A DNA stretch of 64,000 bases from Coenobita brevimanus (GCA_032717465.1 CM064666.1:4406028-4470027); one strand, 5' to 3'. Positions 31,873-43,376 are shown, counted from the first letter of the stretch. Made by a program: numbers and translations. The notes: generated by a model not told the origin, from the letters alone.

Positions 31873-32014
31873 TTAAGGTAAATATGAGTTTTTTACGCTC
31901 ATAGGCGACTGTGATATTCTCCTGTAGCAGGACAGTACACACATCACAGTGTGAATCTTGTGTGACTGAGTAAGGATTTTATATGAATGTATATCGTATA
32001 ATTTTTCTGAAGAA

Positions 32015-32038
32015 AAATTTGATTTTGATGGGGCGTAA
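32015..32038 (+). promoter_or_regulatory. Probable polypurine tract
   Basis: AAAATTTGATTTTGATGGGG followed by CGTAA precedes the TGTCATG start of the 3' LTR. Its position is right for plus-strand priming, but the tract is impure, so this is tentative. Confidence 0.4.
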
Positions 32039-32838
32039 TGTCATGAATTTGCGCGAGTGTACTTATACAAATTCATGACATTGTACTTTGGTGAGAAAAC
32101 CACAAACTCTAGTGGAATTCCCGCTGGCCATCACTCAGTTCAACCGTCCTCGTATTCACTTCAATTGGGATGGTTTTCAGAACATTTGTCACTGTTTCAC
32201 AAGTGACCATTCTTATTCACAACATTAGTGCTTTCACTGAGTGATTTATTGCATTTTTATATCGTTCGCCCTCTTTCCATTGAGCATTGAAGTTAGGCCA
32301 CGCCTACTTCCGGCGAACATGGCCAGCTCTTGCCTCTGTTCCCCACTTGAAAGCAGTCAGTTTTGAGTCACCTTGAGGATAGGACAATTTGTGCCCAGTG
32401 TAGAGCAGTGCCTCCATTGTACAGTGAGTTCCTGAATCTCCACCTAGGTGGTGAATTGGCAAAGCGGGCTTAGTGAATAGCAGCTAATGGTATTCATCAC
32501 GTAGGTGCCCAGACTTTTTGTTCAGCTCCCCTCCACTGACCAGTATTTCTGTTCATTTTTCTAGGCTTAAGTTTGATTAGCTTTTGAATGAGCGAGTGAG
32601 TGTAATCTCTTTGTTATTTGAATTCATGAGCCCTGTAGTGACCATGAATTCCCCTTTCGAATTCATTTTTGAGATTCATATAACGTAAATTTATTTTATT
32701 GTAATCAATAAATTTACAGTTCTTTTCTTTGAGCTTAATGTAATTAGACCCGTGTTTTATTTCTCCACATTAAGCTTATTTTAGTTGCTGTTCCTAGTTT
32801 GCACAAACTCCTTAGATTATTCATAACTGGTACTTAAT
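32039..32838 (+). repeat. 3' LTR, first part (800 bp)
   Basis: From TGTCATGAATTTGCGCGAG it follows the 5' LTR base by base to CATAACTGGTACTT, where a LINE interrupts it. It shows scattered substitutions (C to T and G to A are frequent) against the 5' LTR, so the element is not young. Confidence 0.93.
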
Positions 32839-32999
32839 AATAAAAATAATCTGGCCTTTTGTTTCTCAAAAGCGCCAGTTCTTCCTTTTGGGAATTCACT
32901 AGTGCTCGACACACATACATTATTTTTACAATTACAAGAATTGTGACATTTCTTGTATATAATACAAGCTACATCATATATATATAAAAGTGGCAATAA

Positions 33000-34506
33000 T
33001 TAAACCCTATAATCATCCGTCATAGTACCCCTCTCCAAGTCATAGCATTTTGAAAAAAGAAAGGCTTTCAGCTGTCTCTTAAAGGATTCAACAGTAGAGA
33101 GTTGTCTAATGGACAATTGCAATCTGTTATATAATCTAGGGGCTCTATATGCAAAAGAACGATCAGAGAAAGATGACTGGTGAATGGCTCCTGGTTCATC
33201 AAGACGCAAGGAATCATCTTCACTGCATAACATCACACCCGGGCGTGTCGATGGGAGTTTTAACAATTCAGCAAGATACTTCGGTTCACCAAACTTAAGA
33301 ACTTTGAATGTAATAAGACACAGTTTAAATTCAATTCTAGCCTTTTCTAGTAACCAATGCAACTCAATCAGAAACGGGGTAGTTGAGGTTCTCGGGGGGA
33401 GACCATAGATAAGCCGTGCGCCCTGTTCAACACAGACTGAACTTTTGTTAGTATATTATTTGGAAGACCAACCCACGGTGAATTACAATAATCAACACGA
33501 GACAAGACCACTGCATGGACCAATGTTAAGAGGCACCGTCTATTCATGAATATTCTCACAGAGTACAGATTTCTGATATGCAAGTTACACCCTCTTACAA
33601 CCTGATTAATATGTTATTTGTAATTTAACTTAGAATTAAAATAAACACCCAGATTTCGAACAGAACTGACTGGATGCAGCTGTGACACACCAATGTTCAA
33701 AGCCAGTGCATTGTCAGTGTCATCACTCCTTCTGTTTCCTCTGATGATGATGATCTCAGTTTTACCATCATTCAGCTTAAGTTTCCTCTTAGCCATCCAG
33801 ATCTTAATATCAGACATTAGAGATTCAAAGTTCGTCTTAGTATCGTTGATATCTGACATCTTAACATAGAGCTGGGTGTCATCAGCATAAAAATGATAGG
33901 ACACATCATGAGCATCAAGTAGAAACGATAAACTACTTGTGAAGATAGTAAATAGAATTGGACCCAAAACTGATCCTTGATGGACTCCAAATAGAAGAGG
34001 AGCAGAATCAGAGCTAGCATAATCAACAACCACTCTCTGAGATCTGTCCGACAGATACGACTTAAGGAGCAAAAGGGCACTGTCACGAACGCCATAAAAA
34101 TACAGATCATCCAACAATAGTTTATGATCTACTGTATCAAAAGCTGCAAACAGATCCAAATGAACTAGGAGAGAGGACATCCCACTACAAGTGTTTGCAA
34201 CCAAGTCACTCTGAATCCTTGTTAGTGCAGTTTCAGTTGAATGGTATTTTCTGTATGCTGATTGAACAACAGGAACAACTCTGTTGTGTTCCAGTAGTGG
34301 TAAGAGTTGATCGAGTATGGCCCGCTCAATAATCTTGGATAAAAAAGACAGGTTAGAGACAAGACGATAATTTGTAATGCTCTTGACATCAAGGCCAGGT
34401 TTCTTAGGAGCCTAAGCAAAGCACGTTGCTCAGACTGCACAAAATTACTTTCTGAGAAGCATCTATTTATTATGTTGCAGATAAAGTCTGCAGCATGCTC
34501 ATACAC
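33000..34506 (-). pseudogene. CR1-like ORF2, RT part, broken
   Basis: In element order: 34506-34222 in a shifted frame; then 34204-33614 with LVHLDLFAAFDTVDHKLLLD (motif A), GVHQGSVLGPILF (motif B; the usual P is H) and YHFYADDTQLYV (motif C), followed by AKRKLKLNDGKTEII. Next is 33583-33368 with VVLSRVDYCNSPWVGLP. The C-terminal LHWLLEKARIEFKLCLI and APRLYNRLQLSIRQLSTVES block ends at 33000. The closing pattern is characteristic of CR1/Rex1-like RTs. At least three frameshifts are present. Confidence 0.88.
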
Positions 34507-34507
34507 A

Positions 34508-35909
34508 TCAGGCAGTTGACATGTTACATGGATCGAGTGAGCAAAATGTTTTATTAAGTTCTTTGATGTAACATTTGACTTTGTTTACGTCCAGCGGATG
34601 AAATGTTGAAAGCAAATGATCCCCGGTGCACAGTGGCTGGAAGTCAACTGAGTACGCTTCACTAGGAGAACTGCTGTCTAAATCATTTCTTATGCGAGAT
34701 ATTTTACTTGTAAAAAATGAAGCAAAATCAGAAGCCAATTGAGCATCAGATACAGAAGTTGGTTTAACAATTACATTCCTCCGACCAACCAAATTGTTCA
34801 CAACTGCAGACAGTTTTTTTTTAATCACCACCACATGAATCAACTTTATTTTGATAATACCTAGCCTTTTGGGCTTTTACAGTGTGAACGACTGCTCTTC
34901 TCACAAAAACATAATGCAAATGAGTTACTTCGGTCCGCTGCAAGAGCCACTCACGTTCTGCCCTTCTACGTTGTCTACGCAAAGAATTAATGGATGAACC
35001 ATACCACGGAGAATTATCATGTACAGTGATTGTTTTTACTACCTCAGGACAATAATGGTCAAAAATTGACCTGAGCTCGTTGTTGTAAATATCAGCCAAT
35101 TCACCAGAAGAAAGACTTGAAGAATCGATGGAGTTTAAACGTTGATCAATTTCAAAACACATCAACTGGCGGTCAACATTGTTGTAATTTCTGAACCTGA
35201 TGACCTTATTATATGAAGGGGATTTCGGGACATCAAAACTAAGAGTGATCAGAGCATGATCAGAGATGAGGGGGTCAAATGAGTCAACCTCCACATCTGA
35301 TACGCACCTGCAACCAACAGGGGACAAGATCAAGTCAAGGACATGTCCTGAGACATGAGTTGGATTACTCACATGATTGAAAAAATTGTTCTGGGTGATC
35401 AACTCAAGGAATTCTGAAGAAAATGGTTTTGACTCTGGACTGTCAACCCAATAATTGAAATCACCACAAACAAGAAGTCCTCCAGGTTTAAGAGAAAACC
35501 CTTCAGGAAACTGCCCAAACTCCTCCATAAAACCTCGATCTCTGCCCGGATGACTTGGTCGATAGACAATTGCAATTCTATTGGTATTCTGATGGAAATT
35601 AATTAATACTTCCATAAATTCAAATGAAGATGGGGTCAGGTCTGAGTCAATGAGAGAAACGTTTGCAAGTGCTGCCGAGTAGATGAGTGCTATGCCCCCT
35701 CCTGGATAGTCAGCAGCAGGCCTGGGAATACTAATAATAGAATATGTCTTAGGCAAAGCATTACGAATAATATCGATATCAGACCCATACAACCAGGTTT
35801 CAGTCAAGCACAATATGTCAAGCTCGTGCTGATTTAGGGTTTCATTAATATAGTCTATCTTATTACGGATGGAACGAATATTTAAAAGACCCATCCTTAA
35901 CTGGTTCAA
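34508..35909 (-). pseudogene. CR1-like ORF2, endonuclease and linker
   Basis: The endonuclease frame of 362 codons starts MNQLRMGLLNIRSIRNKIDY at 35909. It holds LCLTETWLYG (catalytic Glu), YPGGGIALIY, IAIVYRPSHPG, VCGDFNYWVDS (GDFN), HVLDLILSP and LISDHALITL (SDH). All endonuclease catalytic positions are readable. It breaks at 34821 (CGGD then stop), and the linker continues in another frame, 34843-34508, SDAQLASDFASFFTSKISRI. The endonuclease domain alone is intact. Confidence 0.9.
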
Positions 35910-35920
35910 GAGGGACGTAG

Positions 35921-36979
35921 TCAGTTTTTTGAATGGTCAAAATTGGTGTTTTCAATCAATCTATTCCTATGAGAAATCATAATTGGACATTCTCTACTTG
36001 ATGCAAAATGGGCAACCACCTGTGACTTTGAATTAGCATCTTGATGTCTTAAAGAGGAACAGTTGATGCATTTGGGAGAATTTCTGTTACTACAGTCCTT
36101 AGATTTATGGGCTCCATCACAAAAGACACATTTAGGTTCATCACTTTTCCTAGAACATCTCTCAAATGTATGACCAAAGCCTTGACAGTGATGACACTGT
36201 GTAACCCAGAATCTATCGAAAGCGTGGCATCTTGTAAGATCCACATACATGTAATTGCCCTGTTCTACAATGGAGGATCTCACCTCTGGTGACATCTTCA
36301 AGACAGCAGTTTTGGTGTCATTCCTTGTCCTTGTGAAGAGAAGGTTGAGGGTACAACCTTGATCAACGAGCATCTTAATTTTATTGTTTTTTCTCAGAAT
36401 ATTTGGGATGATGTCAGTGTCATCCAAGGAAGAGGAAAGGCCTGTCACGGTCATTTTAGGCAACATTTTCTCTGGCTCTGATATGCAAAAAGTGCCCTCA
36501 GAGCCAAAATGATCAATCAGCACCCCAGTTGCTTCACCCTTGGCCTCAGCTGATGGAAACTTCATTACCAGCCCACCAGCCTTGGTCTTAAGGCAGCTGT
36601 TAACCGGTACCGAGTTAAGTACACCTCTGATGTCTTCTGGTCCCATCTGATTTGTCAGGGCACTAGCGCTACTCTCTGGTTTCACAATCAGTACATGCTG
36701 ACTATGAATGGCTTTTTTCTGGCTATGAGCACTGATTTCAATCACGCCCCCAGGCAGATCCTTCCCTCCCCCCACGAGAGACTCGCAAACAGCATCCGCA
36801 AATGACTTGGCCTGATCTTGCGTGACCGCCATGGGTGATGAAACCTTGGTCTCTAGTGCCTCCAGTCTATATGATACGTCTCTGATTGCTTGAAAGATCA
36901 GCCCAATAACTTTATCTTGAAACTCCTTCTTGGTACTACTTCCTCCACCAGCAAGACCTCGTCTGCTGGTGCAACACAC
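35921..36979 (-). pseudogene. CR1-like ORF1 with zinc knuckles
   Basis: A 352-codon open frame encodes the nucleic-acid-binding ORF1 protein. A coiled-coil-like N-terminal stretch is followed by an RRM-like middle (KMTVTGLSSSLDDTDIIPNI, then NLLFTRTRNDTKTAVLKM). Knuckles follow: CHHCQGFGHTFERC (CX2CX4HX4C), CVFCDGAHKSKDC and a partial CINCSSLRHQD. The stop at 35921 is 12 bp before the ORF2 start, typical of bicistronic LINEs. Just upstream (about 36975-37000) another frame reads RWLCSQC, which looks like the end of a PHD finger. The true ORF1 start is therefore probably missing and the element is 5'-truncated. Confidence 0.85.
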
Positions 36980-37058
36980 TGGCTACACAGCCAGCGAAAG
37001 CCCAGCTGGTGGCTCCTCTTCATGAATGGATAGTCGCCTGCATCCAAATTTTTACAAG

Positions 37059-37390
37059 CCAGTTCTTTTGTATCAAATTTAAATCAGTTTTGCCAGCCAG
37101 GAGTTAAGCACCTGCAAGAACCTGTCAACTATTATTAGCATTAGTTATTGATTGTCAGGGGTGGAGTCACTTTCTCGAGAGGCTAACAATACTACAAACA
37201 GCACTCGTGAGTAATTAGTCTCTGCTGTGTACTGTTGAGAAAGTTTATAAATTCTCGTCCTTAGAGAATCGGCGAAGTAAGCCAGATTAAAGTAAAACTT
37301 ACTACTTGATTTTCACGAGTCAATTCCTTGTCTCCTTTTCAAGTAATATCTAGTAATTTTTAAATTTTAAATTCACATCCCCCCGTGACA
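37059..37390 (+). repeat. 3' LTR, second part (332 bp)
   Basis: From CCAGTTCTTTTGTATCAA it continues the 5' LTR homology to CCCCCCGTGACA. Together with the first part it makes about 1132 bp against 1138 bp for the 5' LTR. Confidence 0.93.
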
Positions 37391-38860
37391 GAAACTACCT
37401 CACTGCTGTCCCAAAACTGACCTCTTTAACTCCTCGGTCCGCAACGCATTCACCTAGATACCTCAGCCACTTTCAGTTGAGAGATGCAGAGTTTGTGGGT
37501 ATTTTGGTATTTTATTGAATATTGAAGGTGGTGTAATTGCTGAGACATGATGGTTTGAAAACAAGCAATTTTTTGCAAAAATCCTCGGGAACAGTAAGAG
37601 GCGTGCCAGATACAACACCAGACATCTGGGGCTGAACAACGTGATCATTCACTTGCCTTCATAAGGCCGATATTGTCTGCCATCTCCAGATGCTTGTATG
37701 AAACTCAAGACAAACCCCTTTTTCGCTTAACTAATTCAAGCAACGTCCCCTAGGACAAAAATAAACCTCTGGAAACAAAAAGCACAAAATAAGAATTTAC
37801 GTCACCCTAGTGAACGGGTTAAGCTCTTCAGTAAGTTTTTGGTGCTGATGAGGAATGCTTTCATTTGGTGGCACTGATTTAACTGAACTAATCTGCTGCC
37901 CAGTTGTATGTCTTGCTACTCCCTCCCGCTCCACTGAAAGATGGAGAGTAAACTGAAAGAGAACAACAACTTCAGCCTGCATACCACGGGGTTCACGTTT
38001 AGACAAGCATGAGATTTTAACTACAGTCTCTCCTTTGGATAATAAATGTATTCAGCGTACGATACACATTTCGAACTGGAGTGGTTTGTAGATGCAAACT
38101 TATAACCCCTTCCACTACCAGAGGCTCTCTTAATCGGATTTACATAGGTTGGTCCTATTACGACGTATCAACATATAAATATCATCATAGTGGATGGTTT
38201 TTATTTTCTTAAACCTTTGCTAAGTACTTTTAATACCTTGATAAATGAGATTGAATTGAAAGTACTAAATCAAATTATATAGCAGGTTACATATAGTTCT
38301 GCACCAGCTGACAGTAACAAGTCAAAATCTTACTTTTTAAATACTATAAAGTGAGAATGAGATGGATGTGCCACAAGTAGTTATTTTCAGCCTAACCAAG
38401 CCTTAACCCATTCATTACAAATACAAACGTTCCTTCAAGGTATGAGCATACTCGCCTTCGGGTGACAGGAACAAACAAAAATACATATGCCACCGATTCA
38501 AGAGGTAAATTGCTTAAAACAGCGCTTCACTGTCAGGAGAATAACATCGAATAGCTGTTTATTTTATAATCCTCTTGCCCTATCTATGCTGAAAATGTTA
38601 TCTGCATATACGTATTCTCCCTCGATGGCGTGAAGGTAACTTCGCGGAACCCTAACTTTACATTATTGTTTCACTTACTGCGTATGTAACCAAATAATAA
38701 TGAAAGATTGCTAAATAACATACAAGGTTCATTCGTTTAGCACTTATATAATGTGCAATATTCTACACAAAATACTTTGAATAATTGTATGGGTCAAACG
38801 AAAAAGTCGGTCCCAAAACAGTGTAATGTAGTAATCTGGCGTTCTCCACCCCCTTCCCCC
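37391..38860. other. No gene seen
   Basis: Short frames on both strands show no family motif. This is AT-rich spacer after the LTR. Confidence 0.65.
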
Positions 38861-39780
38861 TTCGTTGATGCTTCTTCCTTCCGGCTTCAGTCTGCTTGTA
38901 TGGCTGTAACTAGCTGCTAGCTTGTAACTGCCTGCCTGACTATTATTTCTTACTTTCCTGTCGCGGCTTGCCTTCCCCTCTTTTCTTGCTTAGCTGATGC
39001 TAGTTGTTTGCCTCTCACAGTCTTCCTGTCTTTCATTACTTACCTGCATCTCACTGTCTTCCTGCCTCATACTTCAGTTCCTCTCGCTCCACCCTGCCTC
39101 TTACTTCTTCAGTTCCTCTCGCTGCTCCCTGTCTCTTACCGCGTTTTTGCATTTCATTGGATCCCTGTCTCCTTGTGACTTACGGTTTCCTTGCCTTCTC
39201 CTTCCTCTCACTGTCTCTTCCTCTCAATGTCTCACACTGCACTGCATCCCTTCTCTCACTGCCTTTCTGCGCAACACTGCCCTCCTATCTCGTCGTCTCC
39301 CTGTCATTAACTTAGTATTGTGGCTAAAATCTTCCGTGCCTATTAATGCCAACCATTTCTCACTGCCTCGCTACCTCCCAAACCCTCCCTAATTCTCTGC
39401 CCCTCACCGCCCTCCTACCTTTCGCTGTCTCCCTGCCAATCATTTCCTATTGTAGTTCACTGCCTTCAAACTTTCCATTGCCTAACTGCCTGTCACTGCC
39501 TACGCAGCTATCCTTTCCCTACTTTTCTCTGTCTCCCAATAAATCACGTCCGCCATGTCTCTCACTGCATCATCAGTCTCACTACTTGCTTCCTCTGTCT
39601 GCCTGTATTCCTAAGCACTCCTTTCTACTTCATTGCTCGCATGATCGAAACTCAAAGCCACTAACTTCCACTTGCCTCCCTTCCCTCTCTCTCCCCGGCT
39701 TTCTCCCTAGTCTTCCCCTGACCTTCCTCTCTCCTGTTCCTCCTCCTACTTCTCACTGCCTGTCTTTCCGCTTCGGTTTC
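38861..39780. repeat. Degenerate pyrimidine-rich minisatellite
   Basis: About 0.9 kb consists of loosely repeated CTCACTGCCTTCCTGCCTC-type units, strongly C+T on the + strand. The long frames across it encode Leu/Ser/Cys/Pro runs and are compositional. A smaller tract of the same type is at about 16815-17060. Confidence 0.8.
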
Positions 39781-39800
39781 TAAGAACAATTTCGTGCCTG

Positions 39801-40069
<269 letters not shown>

Positions 40070-40179
40070 TTTGACAGCATTTGTCACGAGTTTTAGCACC
40101 ATGCTTGTCAATGGTAATAATTCATGAACCAAGGGATATGAGTCTGCTGAATGTTTTTTTTATCTCATTTTTCTCCCCC

Positions 40180-40181
40180 CC

Positions 40182-40240
<59 letters not shown>
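40180..40240. repeat. (CT)n(CA)n compound microsatellite
   Basis: CT runs to 40203 and CA to 40240, followed by TGGCACTTGCACCGATATT. The same compound tract followed by TGACACCTGCACCAATATT occurs at 44050-44165. Confidence 0.97.
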
Positions 40241-40242
<2 letters not shown>

Positions 40243-42245
40243 GCACTTGCACCGATATTTTAAACACTTGAATATACTTCATGTGCAAAGATTATTGTTA
40301 TTTTTTTACGATTTTTTTTTTTTTTTTTTTGAGCTCACGCTATAGGAAGTCGCGAGCAACCCCGTCCTACTGGGAGGTCGTGCGTGGCTATGTTCCTTGG
40401 CTGTAATAATAATGACAAAACTGTAACCCCTTCAAACCAGTGACCAGTTTCCATTTACTTCTTGCTATTTACACACTTCATTCAGCTCCGATGAGACGTT
40501 AGTGTCTTGGGAAATGGGAATTGACCATGAATAGTTTTCTTTTTCAGCCAGGGCGCTCTCGAGGCTGAATAACCAGTAGTAGCTGTTCGGATTACTATGC
40601 AGAGATGACGCAGGTTCAGAATATCATCCTGTGCTTATGGTATACCTGCTTACGCACCAAAACGCTCGCGAACCGTACGGGAAAAAAATAATAATAATTT
40701 AAGAGGAAAGTTACTTGCAAAGCCTTCGCAGGAATCCCGAAATCGGGTCACACTGATGTTGACTTCTTATTCGTTCTTTCTGTCCTCATTAGGTAAAACT
40801 ATATCGAAAAGGCATACACGAGAGTTTTAAGCACCAAAAGGCTTCTTATCAACTGGGGATGCTTTCTTTTAGAATTAGAGCAGAATTTATGCTCTAGTAC
40901 ACCTATGGAAAACCCTCTAGCACTCAGACCTCTTCACATAATGACTATGACTCCAAGGATTCGTCGTGCTCCATTCCACGCAAGCATTTTACGCATACAA
41001 ATAATAGCAGAACGGTTATTATAGAGTTAACGGTAGTTGCATAAAATAGGCAATATGTATTTGATAGGATGATCCCTAAAAGAGATCATAATTTGGAATA
41101 CACATGATTCTCATGATATAAGAACGGAAAAGTGTCTGAACAAGGTGAAAAAAAAATCACATAAACAAAACAGCATTTGGGATGGAACCAGATTCATAGC
41201 TTTATACACATTACTACATTTGACTGTACTTATAGTTCGTTTCTACTATGGGTCACAAAATTATCGGTGCACAATATGCGTGAAATACTCGGGACCACAA
41301 CGAAGGTCACTGAAATATTAGTGTCCGACCCATCACACGTTGGTAGCCCTGATGTCTGGAGGTGTAATATATCGCCAACTAGCAATATCCTTTTGCAGAC
41401 ATATAGCAAATGTTTATATAAACATTGTTCATACACAATGTATCATGGCAGACAAATATAGAATGGGTATAACGGTTCACATTGGTGGGTACGCCTGTCG
41501 GTCCTTCCCCAACAACAGTAGTTATTCGACTGTCTTCGGTAGGCATCGGACCTCCTGTGCACCAATATTTTTGTGATCCATAATACCTCGAGGAATACAG
41601 TAATGAGTATAGAGCTCTGAATCTCCTCCCAACTCCAATCCTCTCTTATTTTGGGGCTGTTTTCACCTCTTGTTTCTGCACTGCTTGCATCCTTCCGTCA
41701 TGATAATATTAAAGTATTTTTTGTTAGCTAGTGTAATCTGAATGTACCACAAACAAGCAAAAAAATGTACATCACGGCTTCAAAGCGGTAAAAAAAACTC
41801 CTAGTACAGGACAGTGAATGTCCTCCTCATCCTGAATGTGTCGTTCTTGCATTTGTGTTATATATGATTCCCGCAACCAGAGCATACTGTTGAGTTCAGG
41901 AGAGATTTCTAATACCAAATGAGCTAAGGAAGGCTGTATGTAGTCCTTCCAGGTCAGAATTTTTTATAAAGTTAAATAAAATATCCTCGAAGTAGCAAAA
42001 AAATAAAAAAAATATATATATATATAAAATACATGTCACCGGACTGAAAGTGGTAATGGATAATATGTCAAGTCCTTTAAAAAGACGGGTCTCTAATTAG
42101 ATTACTAAGTAGACTGACCGGAAAAATAGCGAAACACAACAGAAATCGCCATGCAAAAGAGCTAATGGATATTGTTAATGACACACACAATACTGTACAA
42201 TGGGTCTGGAGAAAGCAGAATATAGTCATTTAAAGATATAAGGAA
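40241..42245. other. No gene seen
   Basis: This holds a T18 run at 40313-40330, an A-rich run near 42000 and a short (AT)n. No frame is supported. The block GGACTGAAAGTGGTAAT at about 42043 recurs at about 44527 and belongs to the duplicated module. Confidence 0.6.
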
Positions 42246-42605
42246 TGTTCAACTTCTTTTGCACATTTTCCTCTCTTTTCTATCACTACCCAGGTAACTG
42301 AACTCACTCACATATTCCAGTCTCTCTCCATTCACTGTTACATCGCACTAGGATTCACCTTCTCTCTCAATAACCATCACTTTACTGTACTCTTTTCTAC
42401 ATTTACTCTCAAGGCACGACGATTACAGACATCAGCAAAACTCTGCACAAGCCTACCAAATTCTTGTCCGGCACTTGCAAGCAGTACTTCATCATCAGCA
42501 TACAACAAATTTGAGATATTCCATCCATCACCATTCATTACCAACGCCATCTATCTCTTCATTACTCGTGTTTTTACTTCTCTCATTACCCCATCCATAT
42601 ATATA

Positions 42606-42974
42606 TTGAACAGAGTAACACAAGGAAGAAAAGTAGCTGGTGCAATGAAGGTCTTGATAAGAAACAGAGGCTTGAGTGTTGCAGCTGCACGAGGCTTACA
42701 TGAAGGAGTGTTAGAGCCAACTTTAACATATGGATGTGAGACTATGGTGTGGCATGAAAATGAAAAGTCAAGAGTAAGAGCAGTGGAGATGGGACTGCTG
42801 AGGCATGTATGTGGAGTACAGAGGGTGGATAGGATACGAAATAATGTGATTCGTGAAAGATGCGGAGTGAGGAAGTCGGTGGACACCAGAATCGAAGAGA
42901 GTGTATTGAGATGGTATGGTTATGTAGAGAGAATGGATAATAACAGAGTGGTGAAAAAGGTACATCTGAGCTAA
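42606..42974 (+). pseudogene. LINE RT thumb and C-terminal segment
   Basis: This 122-codon frame covers RVTQGRKVAGAMKVLIRNRG, LEPTLTYGCETMVWHENEKS, RVRAVEMGLLRHVCGVQRVD and ESVLRWYGYVERMDNNRVVK, then a stop at 42972-42974 just before the GRRGRPRRRW tail. It is homologous to the matching part of R1-R3 at clearly lower similarity. The first Met is not a real start. Confidence 0.85.
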
Positions 42975-43167
42975 TTCGGAGGGAGACGAGGTAGGCCAAG
43001 GAGAAGGTGGTGAGATATGGTGGATGAATGTGTGAGGAAGAGAGGTTTGGAAGTCGGTGAGGCTAGGGAACTGACAGGAGATCGAGCTGGCTGGCTGAAT
43101 ATTGTGAGGAGAAGTGCATAATCATGGATTTTGGCACCCCTTTTTAACATGGCAGCGTCTGGATTGA

Positions 43168-43232
43168 CTCTATTGGATACGATTATGTGAAGCTACAGAA
43201 CGTGGTGAATGTTTCTGGCGTATCCAATAGAG
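43168..43232 (+). other. Perfect 14-bp hairpin in LINE 3' UTR
   Basis: CTCTATTGGATACG at 43168-43181 pairs with CGTATCCAATAGAG at 43219-43232, with a 37-base loop. It lies between the stop of the LINE coding region and the (GAT)n tail, where some LINE RTs recognise structured RNA. Confidence 0.75.
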
Positions 43233-43352
43233 CCATGATTCCGGGAGCTTGAATGATGAGTGAATGGAAGCGTGGTCCATTGGACTGGGCAAATTTGGAC
43301 TGTCTGGACATTGCTACTCCTCACCCTGCCCTAGGATGGGAAAGGAGGTCTG

Positions 43353-43376
43353 GATGATGATGATGATGATGATGAT
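43353..43376 (+). repeat. (GAT)n tail
   Basis: Eight GAT units end the inverted LINE, paralleling the (GATA)n tails of R1-R3. RTE-type LINEs commonly end in short tandem units. Confidence 0.9.

Larger units (their letters stand above)
32839..37058 (-). mobile_element. CR1-like LINE inserted in the 3' LTR
   Basis: This 4.2-kb antisense element has ORF1 (zinc knuckles) and ORF2 (endonuclease-RT). Its 3' end, at the low-coordinate side, is ATTATTTTTATTATT. The LTR breaks at GGTACTT and resumes at GCCAGTTCTTTTG. The intact LTR reads GGTACTTTGGCCAGTTC, so about two bases of target were lost and no duplication is visible. RT and C-terminal motifs resemble the CR1/Rex1 group (clade inferred). Frameshifts in ORF2 make it inactive. 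Confidence 0.9.
25478..37390 (+). mobile_element. Gmr1-like Gypsy LTR retrotransposon with nested insertions
   Basis: Two related LTRs bound the unit: 25478-26615, and a split copy at 32039-32838 plus 37059-37390. Both begin TGTCA and end TGACA. Between them, on the + strand, are gag, an aspartic protease, the integrase zinc-binding domain and the last residues of RNase H, so the integrase start precedes RNase H. That order is known from Gmr1-type Gypsy elements. Most of integrase, all of RT and most of RNase H are deleted. Later insertions are P2, P3 and a CR1-like LINE. No exact target duplication is visible (GACGC before, GAAAC after). Confidence 0.85.
42246..43376 (+). mobile_element. RTE-like LINE with inverted 5' part (twin priming)
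   Basis: Two adjacent segments of one LINE point in opposite directions. Segment 1 (about 42250-42613, minus) runs from LFNIYMDGVMREV through LLYADDEVLLAS to FSYLGS and KEVE. Segment 2 (about 42609-43120, plus) starts RVTQGRKVAGAMKVLIRNRG and runs through YGCETMVW and VLRWYGYVERM to a GRRGRPRRRW tail, then a 3' UTR and (GAT)n. In R1-R3 these parts are contiguous in one orientation. A 5' inversion with no lost residues is the signature of twin priming. It is a different RTE-like family from R1-R3 (YADD rather than FADD). Confidence 0.85.

Noticed and set aside
35921..36979. Host zinc-finger gene (352 codons with CCHC knuckles)
   Set aside because: It directly precedes the CR1-like endonuclease-RT in the same orientation with a 12-bp gap, and the pair as a whole interrupts an LTR. 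It is LINE ORF1.
25473..37395. Target-site duplication for the Gmr1-like element
   Set aside because: GACGC precedes and GAAAC follows the LTRs. Two mismatches in five bases is not convincing, so I report none.
38997..39783. Leu/Ser/Cys-rich frames of 103-145 codons, one with a membrane-like look
   Set aside because: They come from a degenerate pyrimidine-rich minisatellite. Hydrophobicity follows from CTC/CTT/TGC codons, and no conserved motif is present.
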